Virus record (IMG/VR): IMGVR_UViG_3300024999_000030
Coordinates: 124,001 to 188,000 of that record
Direction: 5' to 3' (one strand)
DNA: 64,000 nt
Source: a virus
Program-made: the position numbers and the translations under genes
Notes under the pieces: model-generated
What the model saw: the letters and a program-made list of their open reading frames with translations, nothing else
Database searches by the model: none
What the model was told of the DNA's origin: nothing
Shown here: positions 26,894 to 34,258 of the stretch, in pieces
Layout of the letters: every line of letters begins with the position of its first letter
How positions within the stretch are numbered: position 1 is the stretch's first letter

Positions 26894-27874
26894 TTATTGC
26901 TGACTTAATTCATCTCTTAATCTAATTAAAACAGATAAAGCTAAATCTAATTTAGTTGCCTCTGTTCTTTTTCCATTTTCATCTAAGGTACCAGCTGTCA
27001 CATATAATAAATTAAATGCTCTTTGATTAAATTTAGTTGTCCAACTTGGGTATCTCACATCAATATCATCAGTAATCGGAACAACAGGCGTAGGCTTCTT
27101 TTTTACTCTTTCAATTTCCACATCATCTGTAGGTTCACTGATTGCTTTATCTAAAATTTGCCACGCTAACATTAAATCCGCTTGATTTTCTTCTGGTTCA
27201 TCTTCGCTAAAAATAGCGCTTTCTAAGTCTGATATTTGAAATGGAGAAAGGGTTAAAAGGAAATCTTTTAATTTTTTCGTGTTGGTCGAGCCCAATTCTC
27301 TCACTGCGGTTAACACTAAATCTACAACATTAATATCATTATCTATTTTATCTGCTTGAACTAATATTTTCACGGCAGCATCTAGTGTATTGGCTTTTTC
27401 ATATTCCCCACACTTATCTAAAGAATTAGATAAATTAATTAACCATCCGGCGATATTCACATTCTTCTCCTTTAGCAAGTCTTTGTTTTTCATCAAATCT
27501 ATGGTGCTTATAAGCGAAGAAAGTCTGTTTATTTCATTCTGAGTCATATATTTAAGTTTTTCATTTAGATGTTTCATGCTCTGGGCTCGCAGAAAACTAA
27601 GATATTTGAGTTGATATCTCCGCTTACCATCCCGTAGGACGTCTTTAACGGCCTCAGGATCGGCGTTAGAGATGATTTTCACATTCCCCACCGCCTCCAT
27701 TAGTTCCTCTTGGCTGAGGACCGCTGAATGGTCCCCCCTATGTAAAAGATTATAGGTCAACTTCTCCCTAATTACCTCTAGTGTGCCCGCCAATTGGAAA
27801 ATAGCCTCTTCTAAATCAGTATCGTGCATGCCGGGGAGAGTAGGTTGAGTGGGAGAAGTTAAAGATGACTTCAT
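26894..27874 (-). CDS. Hypothetical helical protein
   Basis: 326 residues on the minus strand, isolated between + strand units. Entirely helical. The N-terminal and C-terminal parts share a repeated theme (L-D-x-A-x-x-I-L with D-E-N-G-K/E-Y-E-K-A-N-T-L-D), suggesting two related helical repeats. No family recognised; no clear family promoter upstream. Confidence 0.7.
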   Translation of the reverse strand: MKSSLTSPTQPTLPGMHDTDLEEAIFQLAGTLEVIREKLTYNLLHRGDHSAVLSQEELMEAVGNVKIISNADPEAVKDVLRDGKRRYQLKYLSFLRAQSMKHLNEKLKYMTQNEINRLSSLISTIDLMKNKDLLKEKNVNIAGWLINLSNSLDKCGEYEKANTLDAAVKILVQADKIDNDINVVDLVLTAVRELGSTNTKKLKDFLLTLSPFQISDLESAIFSEDEPEENQADLMLAWQILDKAISEPTDDVEIERVKKKPTPVVPITDDIDVRYPSWTTKFNQRAFNLLYVTAGTLDENGKRTEATKLDLALSVLIRLRDELSQQ

Positions 27875-27907
27875 AATATTAAGCTAAGACTATTAATAGG
27901 CGTAAAC

Positions 27908-27936
27908 TTGACTTTTATTATATATGGTGCTATATT
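27908..27936 (+). promoter_or_regulatory. sigma70-type promoter (TTGACT-17-TATATT)
   Basis: -35 at 27908, -10 at 27931, spacer 17. Drives 27952-28507. Confidence 0.82.
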
Positions 27937-27951
27937 ACTATGGAGGGAAAA

Positions 27952-28134
27952 ATGGATTTTTTTAATTTTAAACCAACAACTATTAAAGAAGTTTGGAATA
28001 ATTGGAAATTTAAAGCAATCGGGCAAGCGATGCTTAATCCTATTCGTCGCCAAATAGACTATGAGGGCCTATCTCGTAGAATTTTCAAGGTGGAGCCCTT
28101 ACCCGCAAAAAAGGATGATCCAGATGGAACTTGA
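27952..28134 (+). CDS. Trp microprotein family-like
   Basis: 60 residues from the ATG at 27952 with GGAGGG upstream. T-T-I-K-E-V-W-N-N-W-K-F-K matches motif B; the C-terminus is basic then acidic. A + strand outlier of the 33-44 kb family. Confidence 0.6.
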   Translation: MDFFNFKPTTIKEVWNNWKFKAIGQAMLNPIRRQIDYEGLSRRIFKVEPLPAKKDDPDGT

Positions 28135-28507
28135 TTTCATACGATATCTAATTGTCAATAAACGTGAATTATCAATCCCACAGCGGGACGGCTTGGCTAA
28201 GTTTTTGAAAAATTTAGATATGGCATTGGATTTATATTTAGAAAAACCGGATCAAGACTCTATTAAAGTGGTTCTCACTGCCCTAGCGGGTCCACGACGG
28301 AGTTTTGACGATATGAAGTATCCTAATTGTAATTTGACTATGTTATTTCGTTCATGTCGTGGTTGTCCATGTGTAACTGGACAACATCCCTATGAAGTGT
28401 GTAGTGCAATTATGGGTTGGTCTCAAATGCTACGTGGTGGCGACTGCTCTCCAGAACTTTTTCTTCACTTTATGCAACTCAAAGCCCAATTGGAAATAAT
28501 AAAATAA
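28124..28507 (+). CDS. Cys-cluster small protein, paralog family
   Basis: 127 residues from the ATG at 28124 (AAGGATGATCC upstream). N-terminal helices, then C-R-G-C-P-C, a further Cys, and a final helix (F-L-H-F-M-Q-L-K-A-Q-L-E). Same plan as the genes at 30-31 kb and 51-54 kb. Confidence 0.68.
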   Translation: MELDFIRYLIVNKRELSIPQRDGLAKFLKNLDMALDLYLEKPDQDSIKVVLTALAGPRRSFDDMKYPNCNLTMLFRSCRGCPCVTGQHPYEVCSAIMGWSQMLRGGDCSPELFLHFMQLKAQLEIIK

Positions 28508-28535
28508 GACCCGGTTTTTCAACCGGGTCTTTATG
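28507..28535. terminator. Bidirectional terminator
   Basis: Stem AGACCCGGTT / AACCGGGTCT with a TTTC loop; T-rich on both sides. Confidence 0.85.
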
Positions 28536-28582
28536 TCACCATTGCTGGGAGCTGGCGACTGCCCCCAGAAGGATGACTCTTT

Positions 28583-28804
28583 TTAAAGCTCGTTCGCAGC
28601 GTTTTCAATGCGACCGAGGGCGGTAACCAAACCAATCTTCTTAGCACGAGCATACTGAAGCACGTCATGTAGAATCTTATGGTTGGTGTTCTCGATGCGA
28701 CCAATAGCCGTATACCAGCCAATCTTACGGGAGCGGGCATAGTTACGAATGGCCTTAGCGAGATCGTGGCGAGAGGGAACCGTGTTCTTAAGCTTATTAG
28801 ACAT
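28583..28804 (-). CDS. Small protein made of two tandem repeats
   Basis: 73 residues from the ATG at 28804 (AGGAGG upstream). The sequence is an internal duplication: A-R-S-R-K-I-G-W-Y-T-A-I-G-R-I-E-N and A-R-A-K-K-I-G-L-V-T-A-L-G-R-I-E-N, about 32 residues apart, each preceded by a helix. GC-rich codons and a close promoter suggest high expression. Basic; nucleic-acid binding is possible. Confidence 0.72.
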   Translation of the reverse strand: MSNKLKNTVPSRHDLAKAIRNYARSRKIGWYTAIGRIENTNHKILHDVLQYARAKKIGLVTALGRIENAANEL

Positions 28805-28826
28805 TGTCTTTCCTCCTTTCATAGAT

Positions 28827-28855
28827 AATATAACTCTTATAATTAAAAAAGTCAA
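28827..28855 (-). promoter_or_regulatory. sigma70-type promoter, minus strand (TTGACT-17-TATATT)
   Basis: Reads leftward into 28804; spacer 17. It overlaps the end of the 28852 gene. Confidence 0.82.
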
Positions 28856-29052
28856 GTTTTTGATGGAATATGATTTTCATCTTCTGAATTTTTATCACCT
28901 AACGTTATATATCTATTGAAATATCTTTCGGCCCTATCTTTGTTCATAGATTCATATTCTTTTTTCCAAGTTTTTATCCATAAAAACTTAATTAATCTAT
29001 AAACTATATAGTTATCATTAAATCTATCATACACAAGTTTAAGCCTAGACAT
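28852..29052 (-). CDS. Small basic protein with T-W motif
   Basis: 66 residues from the ATG at 29052 (AAGGGAG upstream). W-I-K-T-W-K-K-E-Y-E-S resembles motif B of the Trp microproteins; charged tail. Confidence 0.55.
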   Translation of the reverse strand: MSRLKLVYDRFNDNYIVYRLIKFLWIKTWKKEYESMNKDRAERYFNRYITLGDKNSEDENHIPSKT

Positions 29053-29062
29053 TGCAGCTCCC

Positions 29063-29263
29063 TTAATCTCCAAAGGCTTCCATTTGAGTGTCGTCAAATA
29101 CCATCACTTCATTTCCCATGGTATTTCCTGTGGGCTGTAATATATATCTTATAGCTGGTTTATCATTTAAGAAATGTTCTAACATAACAACTTTAACTTC
29201 CATAAGTTGATCATGCCAAAACACCAAGTCTCCTGGGCTGAACTTAACTAAATAATTTTGCAT
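29063..29263 (-). CDS. Small hypothetical protein
   Basis: 66 residues from the ATG at 29263; an upstream in-frame extension overlaps other genes and is less likely. Beta-rich. Function unknown. Confidence 0.5.
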   Translation of the reverse strand: MQNYLVKFSPGDLVFWHDQLMEVKVVMLEHFLNDKPAIRYILQPTGNTMGNEVMVFDDTQMEAFGD

Positions 29264-29399
29264 TTTTAGACTTCTTTTCTGTAGTAATAGTCGCATTACT
29301 AAGACAACTACTACGATTACGATATGATAATTCACCAATTAACTCTATGGCCCCACCCAAAAGGCCAATTGCTAAAATAATTAATAGTGCAATGTTCAT
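29244..29399 (-). CDS. Membrane microprotein
   Basis: 51 residues with one N-terminal transmembrane helix (about 2-20). ATGA overlap with the gene above it. Function unknown. Confidence 0.5.
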   Translation of the reverse strand: MNIALLIILAIGLLGGAIELIGELSYRNRSSCLSNATITTEKKSKNAKLFS

Positions 29400-29506
29400 A
29401 TTCTAAATCCACTTGAGATGGCTAAGATAGCTTTTAACGCCTCTTTAATTTTTTGTGCCCCCAAGTAGTGAAGCCATCTCCATTTAATATTTTTGTTCGG
29501 TGTCAT
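29396..29506 (-). CDS. Trp microprotein
   Basis: 36 residues: N-I-K-W-R-W-L-H-Y-L-G then a helix. Motif B variant; first gene after the 29532 promoter and ATGA-coupled to 29399. Confidence 0.55.
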   Translation of the reverse strand: MTPNKNIKWRWLHYLGAQKIKEALKAILAISSGFRI

Positions 29507-29531
29507 TTATGTCTCCATGTTTATCTATAAC

Positions 29532-29560
29532 AATATAATTCAAAACAGAAAAGAAGTCAA
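29532..29560 (-). promoter_or_regulatory. sigma70-type promoter, minus strand (TTGACT-17-TATATT)
   Basis: Spacer 17. Back to back with the + promoter at 29600. Confidence 0.8.
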
Positions 29561-29599
29561 TATTCATTAATATTATTTAATTTTATTGATTAGTTGTAT

Positions 29600-29628
29600 T
29601 TGACAATTAATCATTTGATAGTTATATT
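29600..29628 (+). promoter_or_regulatory. sigma70-type promoter (TTGACA-17-TATATT)
   Basis: Perfect -35, -10 at 29623, spacer 17. Drives 29645-31000. Confidence 0.85.
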
Positions 29629-29644
29629 TTATGTGGAGATGACT

Positions 29645-29953
29645 ATGTTTCCTATTTGGTTTAAACGAGCTATGCATCTAGAAAAAGAAGGTAAAGTTTC
29701 ACAAGCTTTAAACCTCATCTACGGTAATATGGATTGGTTACTTGAAAAAGATAGATTTGAAGATTGTAATCTTCTCCTAATAGAGAGCATGAAACATAAA
29801 CTTTCCGTACATATAGTTTTAGCTCTTTTAACAACTACCCTCCCTGCAGCTCATTTACTTTCTTCTCGCGCTTTGTTTTATAAGGAAAGTACAAAAAAGC
29901 TTATTGAGGATGGAGAAATAACGTTCGGTCTATTAGATGGTTTAGAATCATAA
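29645..29953 (+). CDS. Small helical protein
   Basis: 102 residues from the ATG at 29645 (TGGAGATGACT upstream). Helical and leucine-rich; no Cys cluster. Heads an operon of Cys-cluster proteins. Confidence 0.65.
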   Translation: MFPIWFKRAMHLEKEGKVSQALNLIYGNMDWLLEKDRFEDCNLLLIESMKHKLSVHIVLALLTTTLPAAHLLSSRALFYKESTKKLIEDGEITFGLLDGLES

Positions 29954-29954
29954 T

Positions 29955-30266
29955 ATGAATAAACGTAATATGTCACGTCTTATTAAACAGTTGGAATTAG
30001 TCGCTCTAGATAGTGGAGAAATAGCAAAAAAACTAATTAAATGGGAGAATGGAAATCCAGCATGTGTATTATGGGAGACGTATAGTGATGTTTTTATGGA
30101 ACAATCTCGTTTTTGTCGAAGGTGCCCCGCTAAGTTAGAAGCTGGTAGGTCAAAATGTCAACTGCAACGGTACATTGAAGGTGAAATTAATGAAGGTTCA
30201 TTTTTATTATTAGTTATAGAAATGATTGCATATTTGAAAGTGAGAAGTGATGACAAAATATCTTAA
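29955..30266 (+). CDS. Cys-cluster small protein, paralog family
   Basis: 103 residues. Core F-C-R-R-C-P-A, a Cys about 13 residues later, then E-G-S-F-L-L-L-V-I-E-M-I-A terminal helix. Overlaps the next gene. Confidence 0.68.
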   Translation: MNKRNMSRLIKQLELVALDSGEIAKKLIKWENGNPACVLWETYSDVFMEQSRFCRRCPAKLEAGRSKCQLQRYIEGEINEGSFLLLVIEMIAYLKVRSDDKIS

Positions 30267-30591
30267 AAAATTAATTGAACTTAAAAACTCTCATAATTTT
30301 AATGTAGAGTCTTTTAATGAGATTTATACTCAAGCCTCTGAAGAAGATAATAAAAAAATACCCTTTGCCATAGCCTTTATCGGATGTGATCAGATATGTA
30401 GTGCTTGCGTGTTTATGTCCCCAGACGAAATGAAACGCACTCCATGTATAATTGGTGAATTAGCTTTTTCTTTAAAAGAAATGAAAAATTGTGATGATAA
30501 TCAATATGAGGCCTTTAGGCTTTTAAAGCTAATACAATTTCAAGCCGCTTTGGAGATATATGAATCCAATCATTCGTTCGGGCGAATCTGA
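30250..30591 (+). CDS. Cys-cluster small protein, paralog family
   Basis: 113 residues from the ATG at 30250. Core C-D-Q-I-C-S-A-C-V, later T-P-C, and terminal helix L-L-K-L-I-Q-F-Q-A-A-L-E. Overlaps its neighbours by 17 and 32 bases. Confidence 0.66.
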   Translation: MTKYLKKLIELKNSHNFNVESFNEIYTQASEEDNKKIPFAIAFIGCDQICSACVFMSPDEMKRTPCIIGELAFSLKEMKNCDDNQYEAFRLLKLIQFQAALEIYESNHSFGRI

Positions 30592-31000
30592 AACAACTCA
30601 GGATAGAATAACTCGACTTAAGGATAAAGCGTTGGCAAAAGAAGCTGTGCTTGTTTCTTATAAAATAATTGAAGCATTTAAAATGGATCCAACTTTAGAA
30701 AATGCCATTCGGATTACATATGCATTATATCCAAATGATAGTTTAGGTCCTGAAAATAGATCAGGAATATTTATTAATGGATGTGCTCTTCTACGTGCTC
30801 ACGGTGGTGAAAATTGGAGTTGTAATAAGTGTTGTTGGCAACATGAAAAACTATGTGATTTGTTATCTTTAATTAATCCAAACATATCCCTCATAGAAAA
30901 AGAAGAAATGCTTGGTAGAGTTCTGATGGCGGCAATTGAAATGCAGGTAACGCTTAGGGTTCATCCAGCTTTTTGTTGGGTGTTTATGGGTATGCCTTGA
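30560..31000 (+). CDS. Cys-cluster small protein, paralog family
   Basis: 146 residues. Extended helical N-terminus, core W-S-C-N-K-C-C-W-x4-C, and a terminal helix. Third consecutive family member in this operon. Confidence 0.66.
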   Translation: MNPIIRSGESETTQDRITRLKDKALAKEAVLVSYKIIEAFKMDPTLENAIRITYALYPNDSLGPENRSGIFINGCALLRAHGGENWSCNKCCWQHEKLCDLLSLINPNISLIEKEEMLGRVLMAAIEMQVTLRVHPAFCWVFMGMP

Positions 31001-31025
31001 TTTTTTATTAATTGTGTCTTATATT
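30997..31025 (+). promoter_or_regulatory. sigma70-type promoter (TTGATT-17-TATATT)
   Basis: -35 overlaps the stop of the preceding gene, -10 at 31020, spacer 17. No ORF follows; it points into the 31032 RNA. Confidence 0.8.
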
Positions 31026-31031
31026 GTTGTC

Positions 31032-31232
31032 TGGGAGATTATGGTTTTAATCAATAGTATATTCTACCAATCAATGTACTATTGATATTAATAAGATTGG
31101 GTATTTGAACGAGGCCCCAGGCACTGCTTAAATATATGGCAATTCGCCAAGGCAAAAAATAATAATTATATATATTTAATGTTTATCTCCCAGATAACAA
31201 AAAGAGGGCCGTTTCCGGCCCTCTTATTTTTT
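31032..31232 (+). ncRNA. Candidate small structured RNA, about 200 nt
   Basis: A promoter and a terminator bracket about 200 gene-free bases. The predicted 5' end (CTGGGAGATTA, 31031-31041) pairs with TTATCTCCCAG at 31183-31193, closing the whole molecule just before the terminator. Inside, a perfect 10-bp stem ATCAATAGTA / TACTATTGAT (31050-31059 with 31077-31086) is visible. The overall size and closing stem recall 6S-like or antisense regulator RNAs, but no known class was identified. Confidence 0.65.
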
Positions 31233-31233
31233 G
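31202..31233. terminator. Bidirectional terminator
   Basis: Stem AAGAGGGCCG / CGGCCCTCTT with a TTTC loop then ATTTTTT; serves the RNA on + and hsp20 on the minus strand. Confidence 0.9.
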
Positions 31234-31246
31234 TTAATGCATTTAG

Positions 31247-31864
31247 TTATTTACCTAGAATATTTACTCGTTGTTTCTTTTTCAATACAGGCACAATGAT
31301 TTCTAACATACCATTGTCTTTAAACTCAGCTGTACTGCTCTCCACATCGAATGGTCCATTTAAACCAATTTCAACTCTGTTTTTACCTTTGGGAATTTCA
31401 TTTAAAACGATGAATTTAATGTCATTTTGCGCGTCTTCTTGGGTAACTGGCTCAGGTTTGATTTCAATTGTAATTTTAGCTCCCTCCATAAAAACACTTA
31501 CATCTTCTTTGGGTACACCTGGCACAGCCGCCAGGATATGGAGTTTTTCTAAAATTCTATCTTCATTGGCCTCTCTGATGATTCGTAATTTTGGATATGT
31601 GCCATGTACCCAAATGTTTCCATCGTTGTTATTAATTTCCCTGTAATTGGAGTTAAGTCCTGTTTTGTTAGTCGGTAAATCTAGGTTTGAATTGGTTGGA
31701 TTTGGAATCATTTTATTCCCACGAAAAGGTTCCCAGTAAACTGGGGCGAAGTCTGTGCCAAACTGCCTGTCGATTGCGGTCAGCATGTCTAAGATATCGT
31801 TGTTAAAAACAGCATTAAATAATGGGGGGCGTTCAAGAAAACGGGTGTTATTTTTGGTGCTCAT
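31247..31864 (-). CDS. Small heat-shock protein (Hsp20 / alpha-crystallin)
   Basis: 205 residues with AGGAGGT before the ATG. The N-terminal 95 residues are variable and rich in Asn; an alpha-crystallin domain follows (A-A-V-P-G-V-P-K-E-D-V beta strands, the late G-M-L-E-I-I-V-P strand) and an I-L-G tail. The domain contains a longer loop than bacterial Hsp20s. It would hold unfolding proteins for the DnaJ/GroEL systems. Confidence 0.88.
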   Translation of the reverse strand: MSTKNNTRFLERPPLFNAVFNNDILDMLTAIDRQFGTDFAPVYWEPFRGNKMIPNPTNSNLDLPTNKTGLNSNYREINNNDGNIWVHGTYPKLRIIREANEDRILEKLHILAAVPGVPKEDVSVFMEGAKITIEIKPEPVTQEDAQNDIKFIVLNEIPKGKNRVEIGLNGPFDVESSTAEFKDNGMLEIIVPVLKKKQRVNILGK

Positions 31865-31867
31865 TTT

Positions 31868-31960
31868 AATACCTCCTACCTTCAGTAAGGTTTTGCGTCC
31901 CCGCTAAGGTAACGCCGTTATCTGCCTTTGGCTAGATAACGTTTGCACGTGCAAGATATT
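31868..31960 (-). promoter_or_regulatory. Structured leader and palindrome upstream of hsp20
   Basis: Between hsp20 and the divergent 32052 gene lie a stem GTTATCT-GCC-TTT-GGC-T-AGATAAC (31917-31940), a hairpin ACCTT-ACTG-AAGGT abutting the AGGAGG ribosome binding site, and a perfect 12-base palindrome TTGCACGTGCAA (31943-31954). The hairpin next to the binding site could act as a thermosensor and the palindrome as an operator (inference). No TTGAC-17-TATATT promoter is seen for hsp20. Confidence 0.45.
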
Positions 31961-32007
31961 AAAATTTTATTAATAGGCGTTATAAATCTATATAGTTAAG
32001 CCTTAAG

Positions 32008-32036
32008 TTGATTTTACATGAGTTAGGAATTATATT
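32008..32036 (+). promoter_or_regulatory. sigma70-type promoter (TTGATT-17-TATATT)
   Basis: -10 at 32031, spacer 17. Drives the DNA glycosylase gene. Confidence 0.8.
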
Positions 32037-32051
32037 GTTACTGAGGATGTA

Positions 32052-32624
32052 ATGATAGATCCAACTAATATTACAAAATACGATAGAACCGACGAGGAGT
32101 TAGAAGAGTTTATCGTTTTCTCTATTTTAGTGGCTGGGCACAATGCAAAGAACACTGCTATGGGCTTAGAACGCTTTCTAGGGGCCTTTAGGGACGCGAA
32201 ACCATTCCGAGTGATAGACGGACACGTAAAAGCAGGAACTCTTGTCCTGGCGCTCAAGAACGCGGGAATAGGCTGTCAAACAATAAGGGCTAAATCTCTT
32301 CAATCTCTTCTAGAAAGCCATTTAGACTTAAGAACCTGCACGGTAGATCAATTAGAACAAATTTCTGGTGTGGGCCCCAAGACATCTCGATTCTTCATTT
32401 TACACTCCAGGCTCAATGCGAGAGTAGCAGCTTTAGATGTTCATATCCTTAGATATCTTAAATCTTTGGGATATAATGTGCCCACCGTGACTCCAACTGG
32501 AAAGAATTATCGTAAGATTGAAGAAATATTTTTACAAGAAGCAGATAAAAGTGGAATGACCGTTGCGGATTTCGATTTATTTATTTGGAATATGAGTACG
32601 GCCAAGAAAATAAAAAATGTGTAA
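32052..32624 (+). CDS. HhH-GPD DNA glycosylase (Nth/OGG-like)
   Basis: 190 residues. Helix-hairpin-helix I-S-G-V-G-P-K-T-S with Lys110 at the position of the Schiff-base lysine, then Asp129 in A-L-D-V-H-I-L-R, the catalytic aspartate, 19 residues on as in endonuclease III. The iron-sulfur Cys cluster of Nth is missing, as in thermostable 8-oxoguanine glycosylases. It excises a damaged base and may nick the strand. Confidence 0.87.
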   Translation: MIDPTNITKYDRTDEELEEFIVFSILVAGHNAKNTAMGLERFLGAFRDAKPFRVIDGHVKAGTLVLALKNAGIGCQTIRAKSLQSLLESHLDLRTCTVDQLEQISGVGPKTSRFFILHSRLNARVAALDVHILRYLKSLGYNVPTVTPTGKNYRKIEEIFLQEADKSGMTVADFDLFIWNMSTAKKIKNV

Positions 32625-32829
32625 AATATTAAATGAAATAATAGAACATCCTGAAATATTAGACAATAACAATTATAGATCAAGGGAATTCTGTGTACAT
32701 TCCTGTGATGGTTGTTGTTTAGTTATAAATTGGGAATTAGGTATAGTCGACTTAACTGAGGCTCAATTTTTATTAAGATGTATTGAAAAAAGAGCTGAGT
32801 TAGAAATTAGTCCTTCGGTTTCTCAATAG
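32617..32829 (+). CDS. Short Cys-cluster protein, paralog family
   Basis: 70 residues. F-C-V-H-S-C-D-G-C-C-L core and terminal helix Q-F-L-L-R-C-I-E-K-R-A-E-L-E; the shortest family member. Overlaps the glycosylase gene by eight bases. Confidence 0.6.
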   Translation: MCKILNEIIEHPEILDNNNYRSREFCVHSCDGCCLVINWELGIVDLTEAQFLLRCIEKRAELEISPSVSQ

Positions 32830-32935
32830 TAAAATTAATTTCAAAAAACTCAACGGGCACCGTTAATTGTATGTTAACGGTGACCGTTCTTTCTTTGTTA
32901 TATATATAATTTGCCCACGTTCGTGAGGTGGTCAT
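32807..32935 (-). CDS. Trp microprotein
   Basis: 42 residues; T-S-R-T-W-A-N-Y-I-Y matches motif B. ATGA overlap with the gene upstream and 23-base antisense overlap with the end of 32617-32829. Its codons span a hairpin (CACCGTTAA / TTAACGGTG, 32858-32882) that may also terminate + transcription. Confidence 0.55.
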   Translation of the reverse strand: MTTSRTWANYIYNKERTVTVNIQLTVPVEFFEINFTIEKPKD

Positions 32936-33195
32936 TCTGAATTATTGCCCTCCCACGTAACGATTTCCCATGGCTCAATTTTATGTTGAAGTTTAATCTT
33001 TTTTAAGATCATTCGAACATCTTCTAGTGAGCGCCAGGTATCGTTTTCGAAATATGACACCCTTTCCCATTTTTCTTCTATTTTCCAGAAAAGAAATTTA
33101 TGAGCCGGAACAAATTTTTGAATTTGATATATGTAATCACCATTGTCATCGTTGTACTGTCGTTGTCTTTGAATTCTATAAATGAAATCTTCCAT
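32932..33195 (-). CDS. Small hypothetical protein
   Basis: 87 residues with AGAGGAATAAA upstream. Aromatic-rich; includes N-D-T-W-R-S-L. Function unknown. Confidence 0.6.
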   Translation of the reverse strand: MEDFIYRIQRQRQYNDDNGDYIYQIQKFVPAHKFLFWKIEEKWERVSYFENDTWRSLEDVRMILKKIKLQHKIEPWEIVTWEGNNSE

Positions 33196-33199
33196 TGTT

Positions 33200-33400
33200 T
33201 TATTCCTCTATAATAATATTGTCGATGTTATTAAGTGGAAAGATAAATTGAGATTTATCTTTATATACAATAAAACATCCGTTCAAGTAAGCATATGGTA
33301 CGGCGCTTTTAACTACGGTAATAACCGTATCTTCGTGATCTGAAAACATATATTGATGAGCCGCTCCGATATTCGTGTGAACAACAATTCTCTTTACCAT
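33200..33400 (-). CDS. Small hypothetical protein
   Basis: 66 residues from the ATG at 33400, with AGGAGAAATAAA upstream and a promoter just before. Beta-rich. Function unknown. Confidence 0.6.
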   Translation of the reverse strand: MVKRIVVHTNIGAAHQYMFSDHEDTVITVVKSAVPYAYLNGCFIVYKDKSQFIFPLNNIDNIIIEE

Positions 33401-33431
33401 TTTATTTCTCCTTTTTATTTCATCCTTAATC

Positions 33432-33460
33432 AATATAATTATAAATCATGAAATAGTCAA
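33432..33460 (-). promoter_or_regulatory. sigma70-type promoter, minus strand (TTGACT-17-TATATT)
   Basis: Spacer 17; reads leftward into 33400. Confidence 0.82.
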
Positions 33461-33465
33461 TGTAT

Positions 33466-33612
33466 TTATTTAGATTCATTAAACGCTTCCATCACACCTT
33501 TCCACCAAGTATTTGGGCTGTTCCATTCCCACCACATATTTTGTCTCATCCAAAAACTCCAAATCTGGCGCACACTGAATGATGTCTTATTGGGCATGTG
33601 AGAGGGTTTCAT
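33466..33612 (-). CDS. Trp microprotein, Trp-richest member
   Basis: 48 residues with eight Trp: Q-I-W-S-F-W, W-W-E-W and N-T-W-W-K-G. Last gene before the internal promoter at 33432. Confidence 0.6.
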   Translation of the reverse strand: MKPSHMPNKTSFSVRQIWSFWMRQNMWWEWNSPNTWWKGVMEAFNESK

Positions 33613-33615
33613 TGT

Positions 33616-33909
33616 TTAAAACCCATCAAATAATGTTTGTAGGGAGATGGGATCTGAAGTTTCAAATGAAGCACATTCTTCTGCGGAATAGCGTGGGCTC
33701 ATCCATCCAATAACTTTAAAAAATTTAGTAGTGATTCCGTCTGTAATAAGAACTTTAATTGTCGCTCCCCTATTTCCAACCGGACGATCACCGATCCCTA
33801 AGTCATAATAACTACCTGCTTTCTCGGCTGCGGATTCAAAACTATCCGCTTCAAAGTCAATATAAAATGAAGAATTATCTGAATTAACAATTATAGCTTT
33901 AATTTTCAA
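33616..33909 (-). CDS. Small hypothetical protein
   Basis: 97 residues with GGAGGAAA upstream. Starts with beta strands (K-I-K-A-I-I-V-N), acidic overall. Not a microprotein family member. Confidence 0.65.
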   Translation of the reverse strand: MKIKAIIVNSDNSSFYIDFEADSFESAAEKAGSYYDLGIGDRPVGNRGATIKVLITDGITTKFFKVIGWMSPRYSAEECASFETSDPISLQTLFDGF

Positions 33910-33917
33910 ATTTCCTC

Positions 33918-34064
33918 CTATCTACTTGGTGTTGGTGATTTTGCTTCCCGTCTCATTTTATAGAGATGCCAATTAATATAGATGGAGGCATCTCTATCTC
34001 TATGGTGAGACAAATCCAATTGATCACTAAGCCACTCAACAACAGAGGTCTTATTTTTACTCAT
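33918..34064 (-). CDS. Trp microprotein
   Basis: 48 residues with both motifs: S-V-V-E-W-L (A) and I-N-W-H-L-Y (B). ATGA overlap with 34061-34258. Confidence 0.65.
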   Translation of the reverse strand: MSKNKTSVVEWLSDQLDLSHHRDRDASIYINWHLYKMRREAKSPTPSR

Positions 34065-34258
34065 TTTTCTTCTGTTTTTATGTCTTTTAATTTTTTAAAT
34101 AAGTCATGTGTTTTAGCCGCAGCTATTTTAAACGAGCAACCTAATTCTTGATTCTTTAATATGGAATTTACAAGAGCTTCTCTAAATTTCTTGTCACGCT
34201 CATATGCAATCCATTTCCACCAAGTTTTATTTATCGTTCGTTTAATAATCGTTGCCAT
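34061..34258 (-). CDS. Trp microprotein with long helix
   Basis: 65 residues: N-K-T-W-W-K-W-I-A-Y-E-R, then a basic helix. ATGA-coupled to the next gene down. Confidence 0.65.
   Translation of the reverse strand: MATIIKRTINKTWWKWIAYERDKKFREALVNSILKNQELGCSFKIAAAKTHDLFKKLKDIKTEEK

Noticed and set aside
31032-31232. tmRNA or 6S RNA
   Set aside because: No tRNA-like ends or tag reading frame for tmRNA; the internal hairpin layout lacks the single central bubble of 6S. Left unclassified.
31179-31646. 155-codon + strand ORF antisense to hsp20
   Set aside because: It is the mirror of the Hsp20 coding frame, begins in the RNA/terminator region and lacks a ribosome binding site.
32850-32896. Stand-alone terminator at CACCGTTAA/TTAACGGTG
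   Set aside because: The hairpin lies inside the ATGA-coupled 32807-32935 microprotein gene. It may still work as a terminator on + but was not listed separately.
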